Assembly: GCA_037389465.1 (NCBI GenBank)
Contig: JAZARR010000008.1
Span: 3,473,501-3,537,500 of the forward strand
Length of the DNA: 64,000 nucleotides
DNA from: Baylisascaris procyonis
Lineage: Eukaryota > Nematoda > Chromadorea > Rhabditida > Ascarididae
Direction: 5' to 3'
Shown here: piece by piece, positions 12,586 to 23,800 of the stretch
Layout of the letters: the number at the start of each line of letters is the position of its first letter
How positions within the stretch are numbered: the stretch's first letter is position 1
Program-made: the position numbers and the translations under genes
Notes under the pieces: generated by a model
Told to the model about the DNA's origin: nothing
Database searches by the model: none
What the model saw: only the letters and a program-made list of their open reading frames with translations

Positions 12586-13445
12586 GACGAAATGACGATT
12601 TATCATTAAAGGATCCAAAATAACCGAATAGGCAGCCACTTCTCTAATTTTTCTCACAATCTCAAAAATATGTCCCATTCAATTCACCTACAACCATATA
12701 AAAACTAAACACTAAAATCCGACCATGAAATTCCTTTCATTAGATTTTGAAAAAAAAAATGGACGAGAAAATAATTCCGCAATGCTTGCGACTTGTCAGT
12801 GTCTCATTATATCAGCCCTAATTTAAAAGTGTCTGGTGACATATACGTCATATGTGCGTTACTTTTCGCACATGAGTGAGCCTTATTAATTGCGCATCGT
12901 TTACGTTGCGGTTACGTGCGCTATGAATACAACTGCATTACCCTCATATGATGGGAACCTTATGGATCAGTTCCATTGGTTTACCCGAAAAAGTGGAACA
13001 GCGATATTTACAAGAAATTTATAGATACAAACGTAGCAAATATATTATATTCATGTGTTCTCTTCATCGCTTGTTTAGTAGTTGCAGAAGAATTGCATTC
13101 CTTCTGGCCGGAAAGTGCACACTGCACTAGGCTTTAAAATACTTCCATATATTACCAAGAAAAGATTAATTAAGATTGTTAGGGACCACATAATAAGCTT
13201 GAAAAATATCAGCGAAGCCTACTTCGAAAAAAATGAAAGTGTAAGTATAATGAAGGTTTCAGCCGTTTCCCGAATTTTAAAACAATTCCAAATAAACCAG
13301 TATTGCCATTTCGGCATAAAAGAAAATTTTTCATTAGCTATATATTTCAACAGATTTCATTCCATCAAATTTCAACGACAGATTTTTATTGGATAATAAT
13401 AAAAACTTAGGAATATAAAAACGCAAATACACCATCACGGATATA
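12586..13445. other. Intergenic, nothing identified
   Basis: The region holds two overlapping open frames on plus (12948-13396) of very AT-rich composition. They have no recognised motif or splice support, so I do not call them genes. Confidence 0.4.
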
Positions 13446-14216
13446 TATTTTCGTCGCTCACTTAAAGCGACGTGATGCATTCTGAAAGTGTATGTCGTTG
13501 CTACACACGACGAGCTTATCAGTCAAATTCAAGCAAATTTTTTTCGACAACCGCTCTTCAGCAATTATCATCTAACGCTCGCAGTAGCTGGCTAGCATTT
13601 TCTAACACCAACAAACGGCAACAACAATTATGCTCATAAATAAAGGTCAAGGTTGGTAACAAATAAAGCTCAAGACTCAGCCTGAACTTGAGCCTGAGCT
13701 ATGTTTTAGCATAATGCTTGAAATAATGGCATTGATTAGTATTTTGAGACCTTCTGCATTGTTTGATCGAAATTCATCGCCTAGAGGTACGTTTTCAGAG
13801 GCTCAATTATCTCGCACTCCAATAGCATAAAGGAAATGCGAAATCCAGAAGCAGCGGGGCGCATCTCGCGTGTTGTGCAATCCAGTTCTTACATACTATA
13901 GAAAAATCACTACGGCTTTGCCTCATGATTCCTTTATATCCTGATAGATGATTCCATTATATATTTCTGTGATGCATGAGGCGAATACCGATATTCAGTC
14001 ATATAGCAGTAATTAGTGTAGGATCCACCCTCCAATAGAGCTGCTCCTTCGAAGAGAACTTCCATCTACAAAATGCGCAAAAAATATAGTCGGTGGTAAT
14101 TTGTGAAGTAGCTGTCGAAAAAAATTTGTTTGAATTTGACTGATAAGATTGTCCTATGCAGCGACGACATACACTTTCAGGATGCATCACGTCGCCTTAA
14201 GTGAACGGCAAAAATA
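13446..14216. mobile_element. Non-autonomous DNA transposon (MITE-like) with about 104-bp terminal inverted repeats
   Basis: The left terminus (13446-13549) and the reverse complement of the right terminus (14113-14216) align over about 104 bp without visible gaps, about 88% identical by eye. Both begin TATTTT, continue through TCACTTAA and GCGACGTGATGCAT, and end TTTTTTTCGACA at the inner edge. The outermost TA on each side could be a TA target duplication, as made by Tc1/mariner-type transposases. The 560-bp interior has no transposase frame, so the element would need enzyme supplied in trans. The divergence between the termini suggests it is no longer young. Confidence 0.8.
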
Positions 14217-14321
14217 GGTCTATTTCAGAGATAATAAGGCATATGTCGATTGTCGATTAATGATGGCGAAGTGTTAACGACGAATATTCTTTTAGAACTA
14301 TATAAAACAATTAAACGCAAC

Positions 14322-14353
14322 ATTTTATGCGTGATTTCAATGGGAAATTCTTA
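14322..14353 (+). repeat. 32-base direct repeat, copy 1 (partner at 14949-14980)
   Basis: The segment starting ATTTTATGCGTGATTTCAAT recurs 627 bases downstream with one mismatch. The pair could be the flanks or internal parts of a decayed element. Confidence 0.75.
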
Positions 14354-14948
14354 TATATTTTGAGGTTATCTAGATGAAATGAAAGAATTCACTATGAAAT
14401 TTTATGTGAAAGTGAAAAACAATAGAGATAAAAAATAAGAAAAAAAATTAAACAAAAGACAAATGATCATCTTTTTCATTTGTGAAGCTATCTTCGATAT
14501 ATCTTGTCATTGCATTTGTTGGAGTTAATTTTTGAGTGCAATGTTATACGTTCACAATAAGACCGATATTACTACACACATTCAAACAAAGAAGCTTTCC
14601 TCTTTTAAATTAGACACCAACTGTCCTTTCAACAAGTCAATGAATCGTTGTTGAATCTTGCTGTTCTCAAATCTCTAGCCACAATTCTTTTAGCCTTCTC
14701 ATTTCGAACGGCCACAGAGGTAAACTGACTTAATTTTAATAGCTATATAGATAAGCTCACCGATAATATAACAACAGCTTACAAGTAAACAACAGACCCC
14801 ATTAGTTCACAAGTAGTATACAGCAGTCTTTTGTATTTCAGTATTTACAGTCTAAATTTCTAGAAAAAGTAACATCCTGTAGCCCTATTATAACTTCAGA
14901 ACAGACCATGCAAAAAGGATGATGCAGATATTTTAAATTTTTTGTTGA

Positions 14949-14980
14949 ATTTTATGCGTGATTTCAATGGGAAGTTCTTA
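14949..14980 (+). repeat. 32-base direct repeat, copy 2
   Basis: It matches 14322-14353 except for one base. It is followed at once by the 12-base tandem TTACATTTGGGC. Confidence 0.75.
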
Positions 14981-15235
14981 CATTTGGGCTTACATTTGGG
15001 CACTCGCATTTCATTTGCGAAACTCCACATGCATCGACTTTTGTATTTGCATTTTGCATTTTGAAATTTTTTGCATTCAAATAATGACTGGAAAATCTTT
15101 AAATAAAAACTGCACGCAATATACACATATTTTACGGCATATGCACACTTTCATCCCTTTCGGGAATAATATGTTCCATTCTATTCACTGAACAATTTCA
15201 AAAGAAAAAATCGATTTTTTAAAGGATATATTACT

Positions 15236-15240
<5 letters not shown>

Positions 15241-15308
<68 letters not shown>
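15241..15308. repeat. TA dinucleotide tract (68 bp)
   Basis: Uninterrupted alternating TA. Confidence 0.98.
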
Positions 15309-15311
<3 letters not shown>

Positions 15312-18300
15312 CTGCAAAGAAAATTCCAATCAGTTCAAAAGATTTCCCCTCAAGTAAAAACAAAAGCTGGCTTAAATGGGATAGTTGCATCGTCAAATGC
15401 AAAGCAATATTTGAGAGTTATCTCATAAACGTTCCACAAGAAGGATGCACTAAATCATATTGATATCAGTATCTTAGAACAGCGCAGTCCATTGATGTGA
15501 TGAAAAAACTCTCCGTCATCGTTTTATGAAAAACAAAACGAGCATATCGAATCTAAAATAATCGCTCGTCTAGCGGATGTAATTAGCCCATTCAGCAGGC
15601 ATCTTTCATTAGCAGTAAAAAATCGAAAATTAATTGCCTAAATGTTGAGACGCCTCATGGAGATTTGTTATTTTCTCTCTCTATTCTGATTTCCTACGAA
15701 TAAGTCACTAACTGAACAACAAAAGCCACTTGTCTTAAGGAATACTCACATGAGTAATCAAAAGGTCTCTTTCTAGCCGCATTGTAAAGACATCTTTATC
15801 AACCTATAAAATGACCGGAAAATAAAATTTAATCGAACGATCCTTTATTCTCTTTAAATCCCCGAAGACATACCCAGTAAGTTCAAAAGTCTCTTCCCTA
15901 TAGAGCTATCGGTTTATAGCATTCGAAAGATAGATGACTTAAAGACAAAAGATCTAAGTCAGGATCTCATGCTATGCAGGAATATTAGTTTTAATTGCTT
16001 TACATCTAATTAATTGCATACTTCCAATTCAACTTTAAGACATAAGAAGTACAAGCAATTCTATTTGCATCTTTCTACGGAAATGAAAAAGTTTAAAGTA
16101 TAGATTGAAGCAAACAATATCAATAAGATTAATTTCAAATCACTTATTGCAGAAATTATTAAATTTGATATACAGCCTAAGGGTGTTTGTGTATTTGCGT
16201 GAGGAAAACAACTTCAACAGAACCCAACAACGAATGTGACATAACTAATATATACAGAAGTTTTAAACCGAACATTACAAACTGCTCTTTAGGTGCTCTT
16301 CTAATAAATAGTGAGAAAGTAAAGCTTATAGATTTCATTTTATCGAATAACGTACATTACTGTCAGCTTATGAGCACAGATAAATAGATGTATAAAATAA
16401 AATTAACAAATACTGCTAAAATTATTCCACTGCATTCTTTCTGCATTCTTATTTTGAACGTATAATAGAAAACAATAAGCAAGAAATATGACTGTGATAA
16501 ATCCATTCCACCGTTCGAATTTCTGGGCGACCTTTGTGTGGACTATAAAGAAAAAGGTTTACAGTAAGTAAGGTTGAAAAATGCATGCTCTCATGGTTTC
16601 AGTTTTATAAGAGAGCATATTTGAAGTTGTATTAGCCTTCTCGAAGGGTTGCAATTTATCTGTAAATAATTCATGACTAATAAATCGACGCCATTATGAG
16701 TCATATCAACTCAGCGAGCTATCAAGAAGATTGCCGTGTTCAATATCGAAATCTACAAATGCACGAAAACGTGCACGTGAGGTGATACATCTTGAACATA
16801 TTGGCAGACAACTGACGGATGAAACGTTTAAAGCAATTGCTTATTCGACGATCTCATTGATCTTAGTATTTCATTAAACTCGACACAAAAGTTCAACACC
16901 TCTCAGGTGAATATATGATAAAAAGATATCAGAAAACTTATCACTACTGCTATCTTCAATTGCACACGAGGGAAGATATTATTGATTTAATTCATTCGCA
17001 GAAATATGGAAGAAATTATTGACTTAATTTGTTCGCAAAAACATTTTCTTTTTCGTAGAATCTCATTACTTCGTACATTTTTGCTCATAAATTGCTAGCT
17101 ATATCACGAAGTAATCAGTTTTAAAACAATGCAGAATATATGAAGAAGAGCATCGCTAAGACAGCAAATCGAAAGGATGGATCGGCCCTTTTGTAAGAGT
17201 AGGCTCAGTTAGTGCACATGAACAAACAGTGTCAGGTTTCCATGATATCGCAATACTAATAAGAAGAAAGAACAAGAATGATTAGATGCAAGCCTGCCAG
17301 AGATAATCATGATAGTGAAATGATTTCAGAAAAATTTACCTTTTGTTACGGGCAAAATTCGGGCAAATGCAACCAAAATTTTTGTTGTAACTACAAAGTA
17401 TAGTATTCTAATAGACGTTATCATGCTATGACTAGTTTTTCTTACAGTTTCCTCACATCTATAATTTATACCAATATCTCAACACTAGCAGTGAAAAAAT
17501 CTATAGCTTTTTTATAGAAAAAAATTCATCAAATTCATCGAAATCTTTATTGACTACCTAAATCGTCGACTGTTAGAAAGCATTCGCATAGCGAGAATTT
17601 CCTCGGACAAGTGAATTCGATAAGTGGCTAAAAGAAATAGAAAAATTGAGCAAAAGAAATAAGAAAATCACAAAGAAGATTTGCATGAAAAAAAGAGCGA
17701 AAATTCTCTCATTTACTTGAAAGGAAATATGATGCATCATGGGCATTTAAAAGCTGTGATACTTATTCAAAACAACAGTTTCGAAAAGATATTTGATGGG
17801 CAACAAACTTCAACGATTTGCCTATTCATTGTAACATATCACCGTAGGAACAATGATTATTCAAATATGCTTTCAAAAGGTAAAACATTCCGATACACAT
17901 ATTATAAATCCGATAAAAAAAATTTTCGAATGATAAAAATTCATTTGAGTAGGAGAAATTTATCAGTTAAAATGCTTTGCGAGCGATTTTTTAATTAAAA
18001 AAAGAAATACATAAGAAGTGGCCTACGTTACCTCATTTATTCAAAGAGACGATTTCATTTCCGGACGCTCATAAGAGAATATGAAAAGTCAAAGCTTTTT
18101 GCGCCAATTGTGCACTAACAATGAGTCAGAAGAATGCTTTTTGAAAAAAAAAAACGGAATTCCATAATATATTTGAATTTGGAAATTCAATAGGGCACGC
18201 CGATGGTGCACCACTTTTGAATTGTACGGGAAGTTACACTCACGCCAGATGACTGTAACACGTTAAGCGCGTTGTGTGTTCGAATAGCGGGGTGTGTATG

Positions 18301-18944
18301 GCGAAGGTAAACAGCGCTATTGCTGAACAACACTAACTGTCTGCATATAACTACGCTCCGTTTTTCTACACCACTATTTTCATCATTCTATATTCTGATC
18401 ATCTCTCCGGAAGCTGTTCCGGATTCATCTATATCATTAGTAGCTGAATTTGGCGGGAAAGGAGCGAGTCAGCCTGAACCGGAATTTGTGGGTACTGCTA
18501 CAATTCCGTAAACGAAATTCTGATGTAAACCTAGATCGCAGAACTAAATCAAAAAATCCGAGTTGGAAATGCTGAACGTCGGAAAAGCAATTGTTTGGAA
18601 GCACAGTCGATGCGAATATTCAAAAACGTTCAACCGAGATGTCTGTCCGCATTCTACTTACATTTATGGAGACTTAAACGACAAAAAAATCCCTAAAAAC
18701 TCTTCCAAGCAAATATTTGTGTGCACTTTTTCCCAAAGTACAATCCTCTTAATGCAATTTTTGTACTTTACGTAGAAACAATCATCACTGCTTATCAATC
18801 AATATTGAAAATCACAAGTATCGACCATTTATAACGACGACGATGAACGTCAAAGATTACGATCAAAAATTGCAGTCGAATTCTTACAACGGAAATGCAA
18901 AATAAATAAGTCAGTTGAAATAAAGTGAGAATTAATTACATACG

Positions 18945-19066
18945 CTGGAATTTATTTGATGAATCATAGCTGCACTATGTGCTGCAACAAACGTCCCACC
19001 TGAAAGAAACTCGTTCGACCGGAAATCCAGCATAACAATGAGCTTCATTTCAAGCTCATTTTTCAT
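18945..19066 (-). CDS. Small coding-like frame, about 40 codons, possible single exon
   Basis: On minus an ATG at 19066 opens a frame reading MKLIVMLDFRSNEFLSGGTF, then VAAHSAAM. A GTATGT donor-like site follows at 18944, and an internal TTTCTTTCAG could instead be an acceptor. The composition is more protein-like than its surroundings. A perfect CRE palindrome TGACGTCA lies at 19071-19078, directly upstream. I do not recognise the product and found no partner exon, so this may be a chance frame. Confidence 0.22.
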
Positions 19067-20639
19067 GAGGTGACGTCATTTACTAGCTATGCGAAATTCA
19101 ATTTTGATGGGAAGATTTTGCATCTTCAGTGAATTACTTCATTGAACTTTGGATAAAATAGTCTCGAGAAATCTTTCTTCCTTCTCCCCCTCCTCTTTGC
19201 ACTCAAAAAATATGAAAATATAACCTTTAGTTATACTTTTAAAATAAACGTTAGATAGCCTTATTGCACACTGGCAAAATTTTAAGAACAAGGATAGTCC
19301 TCCCACTCCCCCCTTCCCCCTCTCAACACCAGTAAAACGATCCTCCTCGGAAAAACCTCTAAAAGCTTAAGAAATTTATGAACGAGAGATTTTATTCAAA
19401 GTAATACAACAATTTTGTCTTTTATTTTGAAAACTGAAAAAGCAATTTTGAAAAACCTCTATCAATATGGAATCATTTAATGGAATTTATTTTGCTTTCT
19501 ATTTTGGACAATGAAATTTTCCAATCAACTTCTATTAGGCGTAATGATGGGCTTAATCGACTGCTTTTGCTTGAGGTTTTTGCTGCAGTTTGTTGCATTT
19601 GCAAAGCTCATTAATGCACAAATTCGTGCCTGTGCTCATGCATGTGTCTGTGGTTTGTCGGAGAGTTTCCAAACGGGAGGCACTAATGCTAGAGTTATAG
19701 AATGTGGTACGTATAATCTATATTACACCGTCCATATAAACAGTTCAAATTGATTTATCAATTTCGAACGGAAGATAGATTCGTGAAACGAATCGAAAAA
19801 TTTGTGTGTATTCTGGAACTTGACTCCAGCCCAGCCACGGTTCACATTGATTGGGCTGCATTTTGATAAATTTGAGTAAGCGAACGGTTTCTCCCCAAAA
19901 CATGAACGCATTACTATGCATTTAAATATTTGTCAGCAATTTAGACAAATGAGTGAACTGATGACTCGTAACGTAAAAAGCTTGTTGAACCAACTTGTTC
20001 CAAAAATGAACTAAATCTTCGCTTGCATATCAGCGATATTTCACTAATTTCTCCTCTTTTTTAGATAATGAATTATAGGTTGGAAAAGTCGGTAAACAAA
20101 ACTTTGAATGAATTAAGAGAAAAAATTTCCATAAATTTTCGGTTTTTAGACAAAATTTCATATACTTTTGTCGCAAATAATGCATTATATATTCATTATA
20201 CTCAGCAAAAGAGAATAAAATAAGAAATAAAAACATAAACGATTTCCGTAGACAATTTGATAACGGTTGGAGTTGAATAATATTCCTAATAATTCAGATT
20301 ATGTAGCATTGCCCCGAGTGATGAGAAAAGAGCCATTAAAATTATATAAAGTGCAATATATTGCTAATGCATCACGTTCGCTTTAGAGAATTTAAAATCT
20401 AGATGAAGGTTAAAAAATAGAGTCCATAAGCACTATTGTCTTATGCTTTCGTTTTCAAAACACCAACAAAAAGCCCGAAATTCACTGAAAGATTAATGAA
20501 TCACTTTGCCCAGATACAGAAATATAAAGAAAATTTCTCACTTATCTCAAAAGAAACATTTCTTTATGAGATATGACTACGAAGCAGATTCTAAGTGAAG
20601 TAATTACCTCGAATTCTTAATTGAAAGCTCCACACATCT
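19067..20639. other. Intergenic, nothing identified
   Basis: Apart from the CRE-like site, I see no gene. A few AT-rich frames of 60-80 codons (for example 19511-19753 plus) lack motifs and splice support. Confidence 0.4.
19071..19078. promoter_or_regulatory. CRE-like palindrome TGACGTCA
   Basis: Exact match to the CREB/ATF consensus, a few bases upstream of the small frame at 18945-19066. An 8-base match can occur by chance. Confidence 0.3.
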
Positions 20640-20790
20640 GAAAAAATTTTGAACTGCTTCCTTTTAAACACCCGATGGCGTCAAAGTTTTCTAGTTTCAA
20701 GAGAAGATTTTCTGAATAGAATACATCAAACGCCTTCGCATAATCAACATATACAATTTCCGAATGAACATTCTTATTAAATGCAAACAA
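20640..20790 (-). mobile_element. Non-LTR retrotransposon relic, reverse-transcriptase fragment
   Basis: The minus strand reads VHSEIVYVDYAKAFDVFYSE, then LLLKLE. This fits the reverse-transcriptase block with the (Y/F)xDxxKAFD motif that precedes the catalytic centre. Only this block is visible; the FxDD box and the rest of the enzyme are missing. The piece at 30838-31120 carries a closely similar block, so both may come from one family. It is dead as a mobile element. Confidence 0.6.
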
Positions 20791-20834
20791 CGAATAGCAT
20801 AAGAAGTTGCAAACAACGAATAGCATAAGAAGTT
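20783..20834 (+). repeat. Perfect 26-bp tandem duplication
   Basis: The 26-base unit beginning GCAAACAACGAATAGCATAA occurs twice head to tail with no mismatch. It lies at the edge of the reverse-transcriptase relic. Confidence 0.9.
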
Positions 20835-23800
20835 GACTGCAGTGTGCTGGACGGACTGATTACGAGAACGAATTGTAGAAGATGTAGGTTTTTTTTTTGC
20901 GTGAAATCATCTAACGCCAAATACCTGACGATTATTTCAAAAAAAAAAAGAAAAAAAAATTACAAAGCCAAGGATGTTAAATAGCGTTTTTTCTCACAAA
21001 AATGGCAGATGGTTTTTTTTTTTCAGCGCAAAACTGAGATGAATGCATGCTCTCAAAATGATAGAAGAGATTAAAAAGAACGATAACGTTTGAAAAAAAT
21101 TAAGCAAAACAACCAACAAATTTGCACTTAAGAAACAACGATGTAGGAATATGTGACATTAATAAAATCTAGCTACCTAGCTATCCACTTTATAAATAGC
21201 CATTAAGAACTCAGTCAGCAATTACGTCAATAAAATAGAAGTGCTTATTCGAGTGCATAAGAAAAAAATCTGGCCATATATAATTTTATTTTTCATGTTA
21301 AGATTTGAGAAATACCCGGCAAATATGTTGATTTCCGGAACCGGAAATCAGCGCCGACTTTTTTCTAAAGGGCCTAAATTATAGCGTGTTTTCAAATTCC
21401 TATTGACGCACTAATAAAACATTGTTTCCTGTAAATTTTGTGCGTGATGAATTCTGTAGTACTCAGAATATCTTCTTTCAATATCACAAAAATCACCTCA
21501 CTGATGTTAGCAAAGTTATATGAAACAATTTTCTTGCGGCAAAGCACCAAAGCTATGGCCCTAATGACTTTGCCTTATTGGTGTTGCTCATTGGTGCACA
21601 TACTTCAACAACAATTTCGCTCAAAAGCGCAAAAAGTGTCCATAGATTTCCTCAACACTGGATGGGCTTTTAAGGGATTCATTCCTATCACGCCGATGCA
21701 AAATGGTTCGAGCTTCTTCCCGACAAACACATCGCAATGTCTCTTCCATCGCAACGCAACGGTTTTACAAAAAAAGATTTCAATTTTGAAAGATATGCTT
21801 ACATAATCACTGCTAAAGAAACTCTACGTCTAGTGAAATATTACGAAAGAGGGAAACTTTGCTTTTCAAACCTATGTCAAGCGTTTTATCCATATAAGCA
21901 CGATCTTCGACGAGTCCAGATGAGTTGATGGAATTAGGCTTTTTATGAATAAAAAAGTAAAGTTCTGGCGATTGACTAACAAATATCTGCAATCCGCTAT
22001 TCAGAGTTTAGAAACAACATCGAGAAAATCTTTAGAGTCAACTATACAAATATGAAGTGCTCGGCAAACAGAAGATATCAAAGAAAGGTTTCGATAGCAA
22101 CGACGTCAACGCAGAGACGCTCGCAACTGAAGCATTCGGTCACAGCATCAACCTTAAATGACATTTACGTATCCATTCGCGAGTGGGTACGTCCTTTCCC
22201 TCCGTGTCCACCTTTCGTTTTGACTTCATGGTCACAGAGCAATACTTGATAGATGGTATCTACTCGACGGGTGCGATCGGACGTTGAAGATAACAGCCAC
22301 ATTTCAGGAACAAAAACGACATCTATCTTCGTTCCGGACAGTCAAGCTTTCAGTTCAGAAAACCTACACCTTCACCATCAATCGGTATTTGCCACAGGTC
22401 AATCCTGGTCAAAGAATAAGCAAGCGAAAGAACTGGTAACAACAATAGCAATCTTGCAAGCATAAATCATGAATCAGATGGGAAATTCATGTAATAGGCA
22501 ATCAACAGTCGAAAACCTTTAGACGCCAGGTAGAATTTCGCGCAAACTTAATATCAGGTATATAAGCAAAGGAAACCTCACGGCAAATTAAATAACAAAA
22601 CGTGTATAGATATAATACTTTTTAAACACGTTTCGAGTGTTGCTTTGTAGGTGCCCTGAAGCATTTAATTAGGCCTTCAATGGTAGGTCATAGGAACAAA
22701 AAAATGGATTTTTAGCTCCATTAAGCGAACAAATGAAGAAAAACACTGATCACCCAATGAAATAGTCCGATAAATTAGAAAACTTATCGGTCAGAAAGGC
22801 TTTCCACAACCGGGGGGTCAATCGGTCGCTCGGCGGTTAGCTACTGGCTATACGGCCGCCCAACACTTCTATGGCTGTCTCTCATTCGAATCGATATTGT
22901 CTTCCGGGGCTGCGCACTCCCTCACACATGTGGCAGTGTTCATCCACTATCTGCGGGCAGCATCCAGTGTGCTATCATTTATGGCAGCTGCATGATGAGA
23001 CGTGAGTATAATGTGTTTTGATCGACGAACTTGATCTCTTCTGTGGAGGTACAGTGAGGAAAGATTCAGTCTAGGTCGAGGATTAATTTTAACCTGAATT
23101 CCTTCGAAGGATAGCTATGGCACGGTGATCACGCGGTATTTCAGGTTGCTTTTTAAACAATCACTGGAATATTTTTTGGTAAAGTTGTTTTAATTCACGT
23201 AGGAGTAAAGGCGGAGATTAAAATTTAAGAGAAGGCAGACGGCATCGTCTGTGTCAACAAGATCAAATTTGTGAAGCGAAAATCACCTTCGAATCCATTT
23301 CGAAACAAAAGGGTTTCTAAGTCATTCGTCGTTCAAACGCATAGCTTTTCCCTAAGGACTCACGGTCTCTTAAACTGATGAAGGCTACAACACTTCGTTC
23401 CTGCAGCAATGAAGAACTAATAACCACACTGTTCAAAGCATTTCATGACAGCCGATAGTTACGTTGTAAATGGCTGACAACCGTATATGGGTATTCTCGA
23501 AATCTAGAAGATTGCTTTTTAGAGGACTTCCTGACAAAGAAAAACTCTTACAGCAAAGGTGTCAGAATAGTTTTGCGTAGTCGATAAAATTCAACTACCG
23601 TCTCTAAGACCTTTAGTCGTTTTATAACGACTTATTTGTACTTGATCCATACATGCTGCTCTCGTGGAAATCCTATCGAGGGCATGCGAATTGCTGCGAA
23701 AGCCGAAATATGGATATACCCATTCCTTTGCACATCACTTTATCAGTTCTCATTCAGTCTCTACTCTGTGTATTTCGGAAGACTTTTACCACAACTCTTT

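Larger units (their letters stand above)
14217..18944. other. Intergenic, repeat remnants
   Basis: It contains a 32-base direct repeat pair (14322-14353 and 14949-14980), a 12-base tandem TTACATTTGGGC near 14978-15001, and a TA tract (listed separately). A 63-codon open frame on plus at 18320-18511 has a fairly balanced composition, but no splice sites or motif support it. Confidence 0.4.

Noticed and set aside
15181..15402. Open frames made of alternating Tyr-Ile (also at 29778-30020, 59737-60173, 60520-60839)
   Set aside because: They are translations of TA dinucleotide tracts, which contain no stop codon in phase; not genes.
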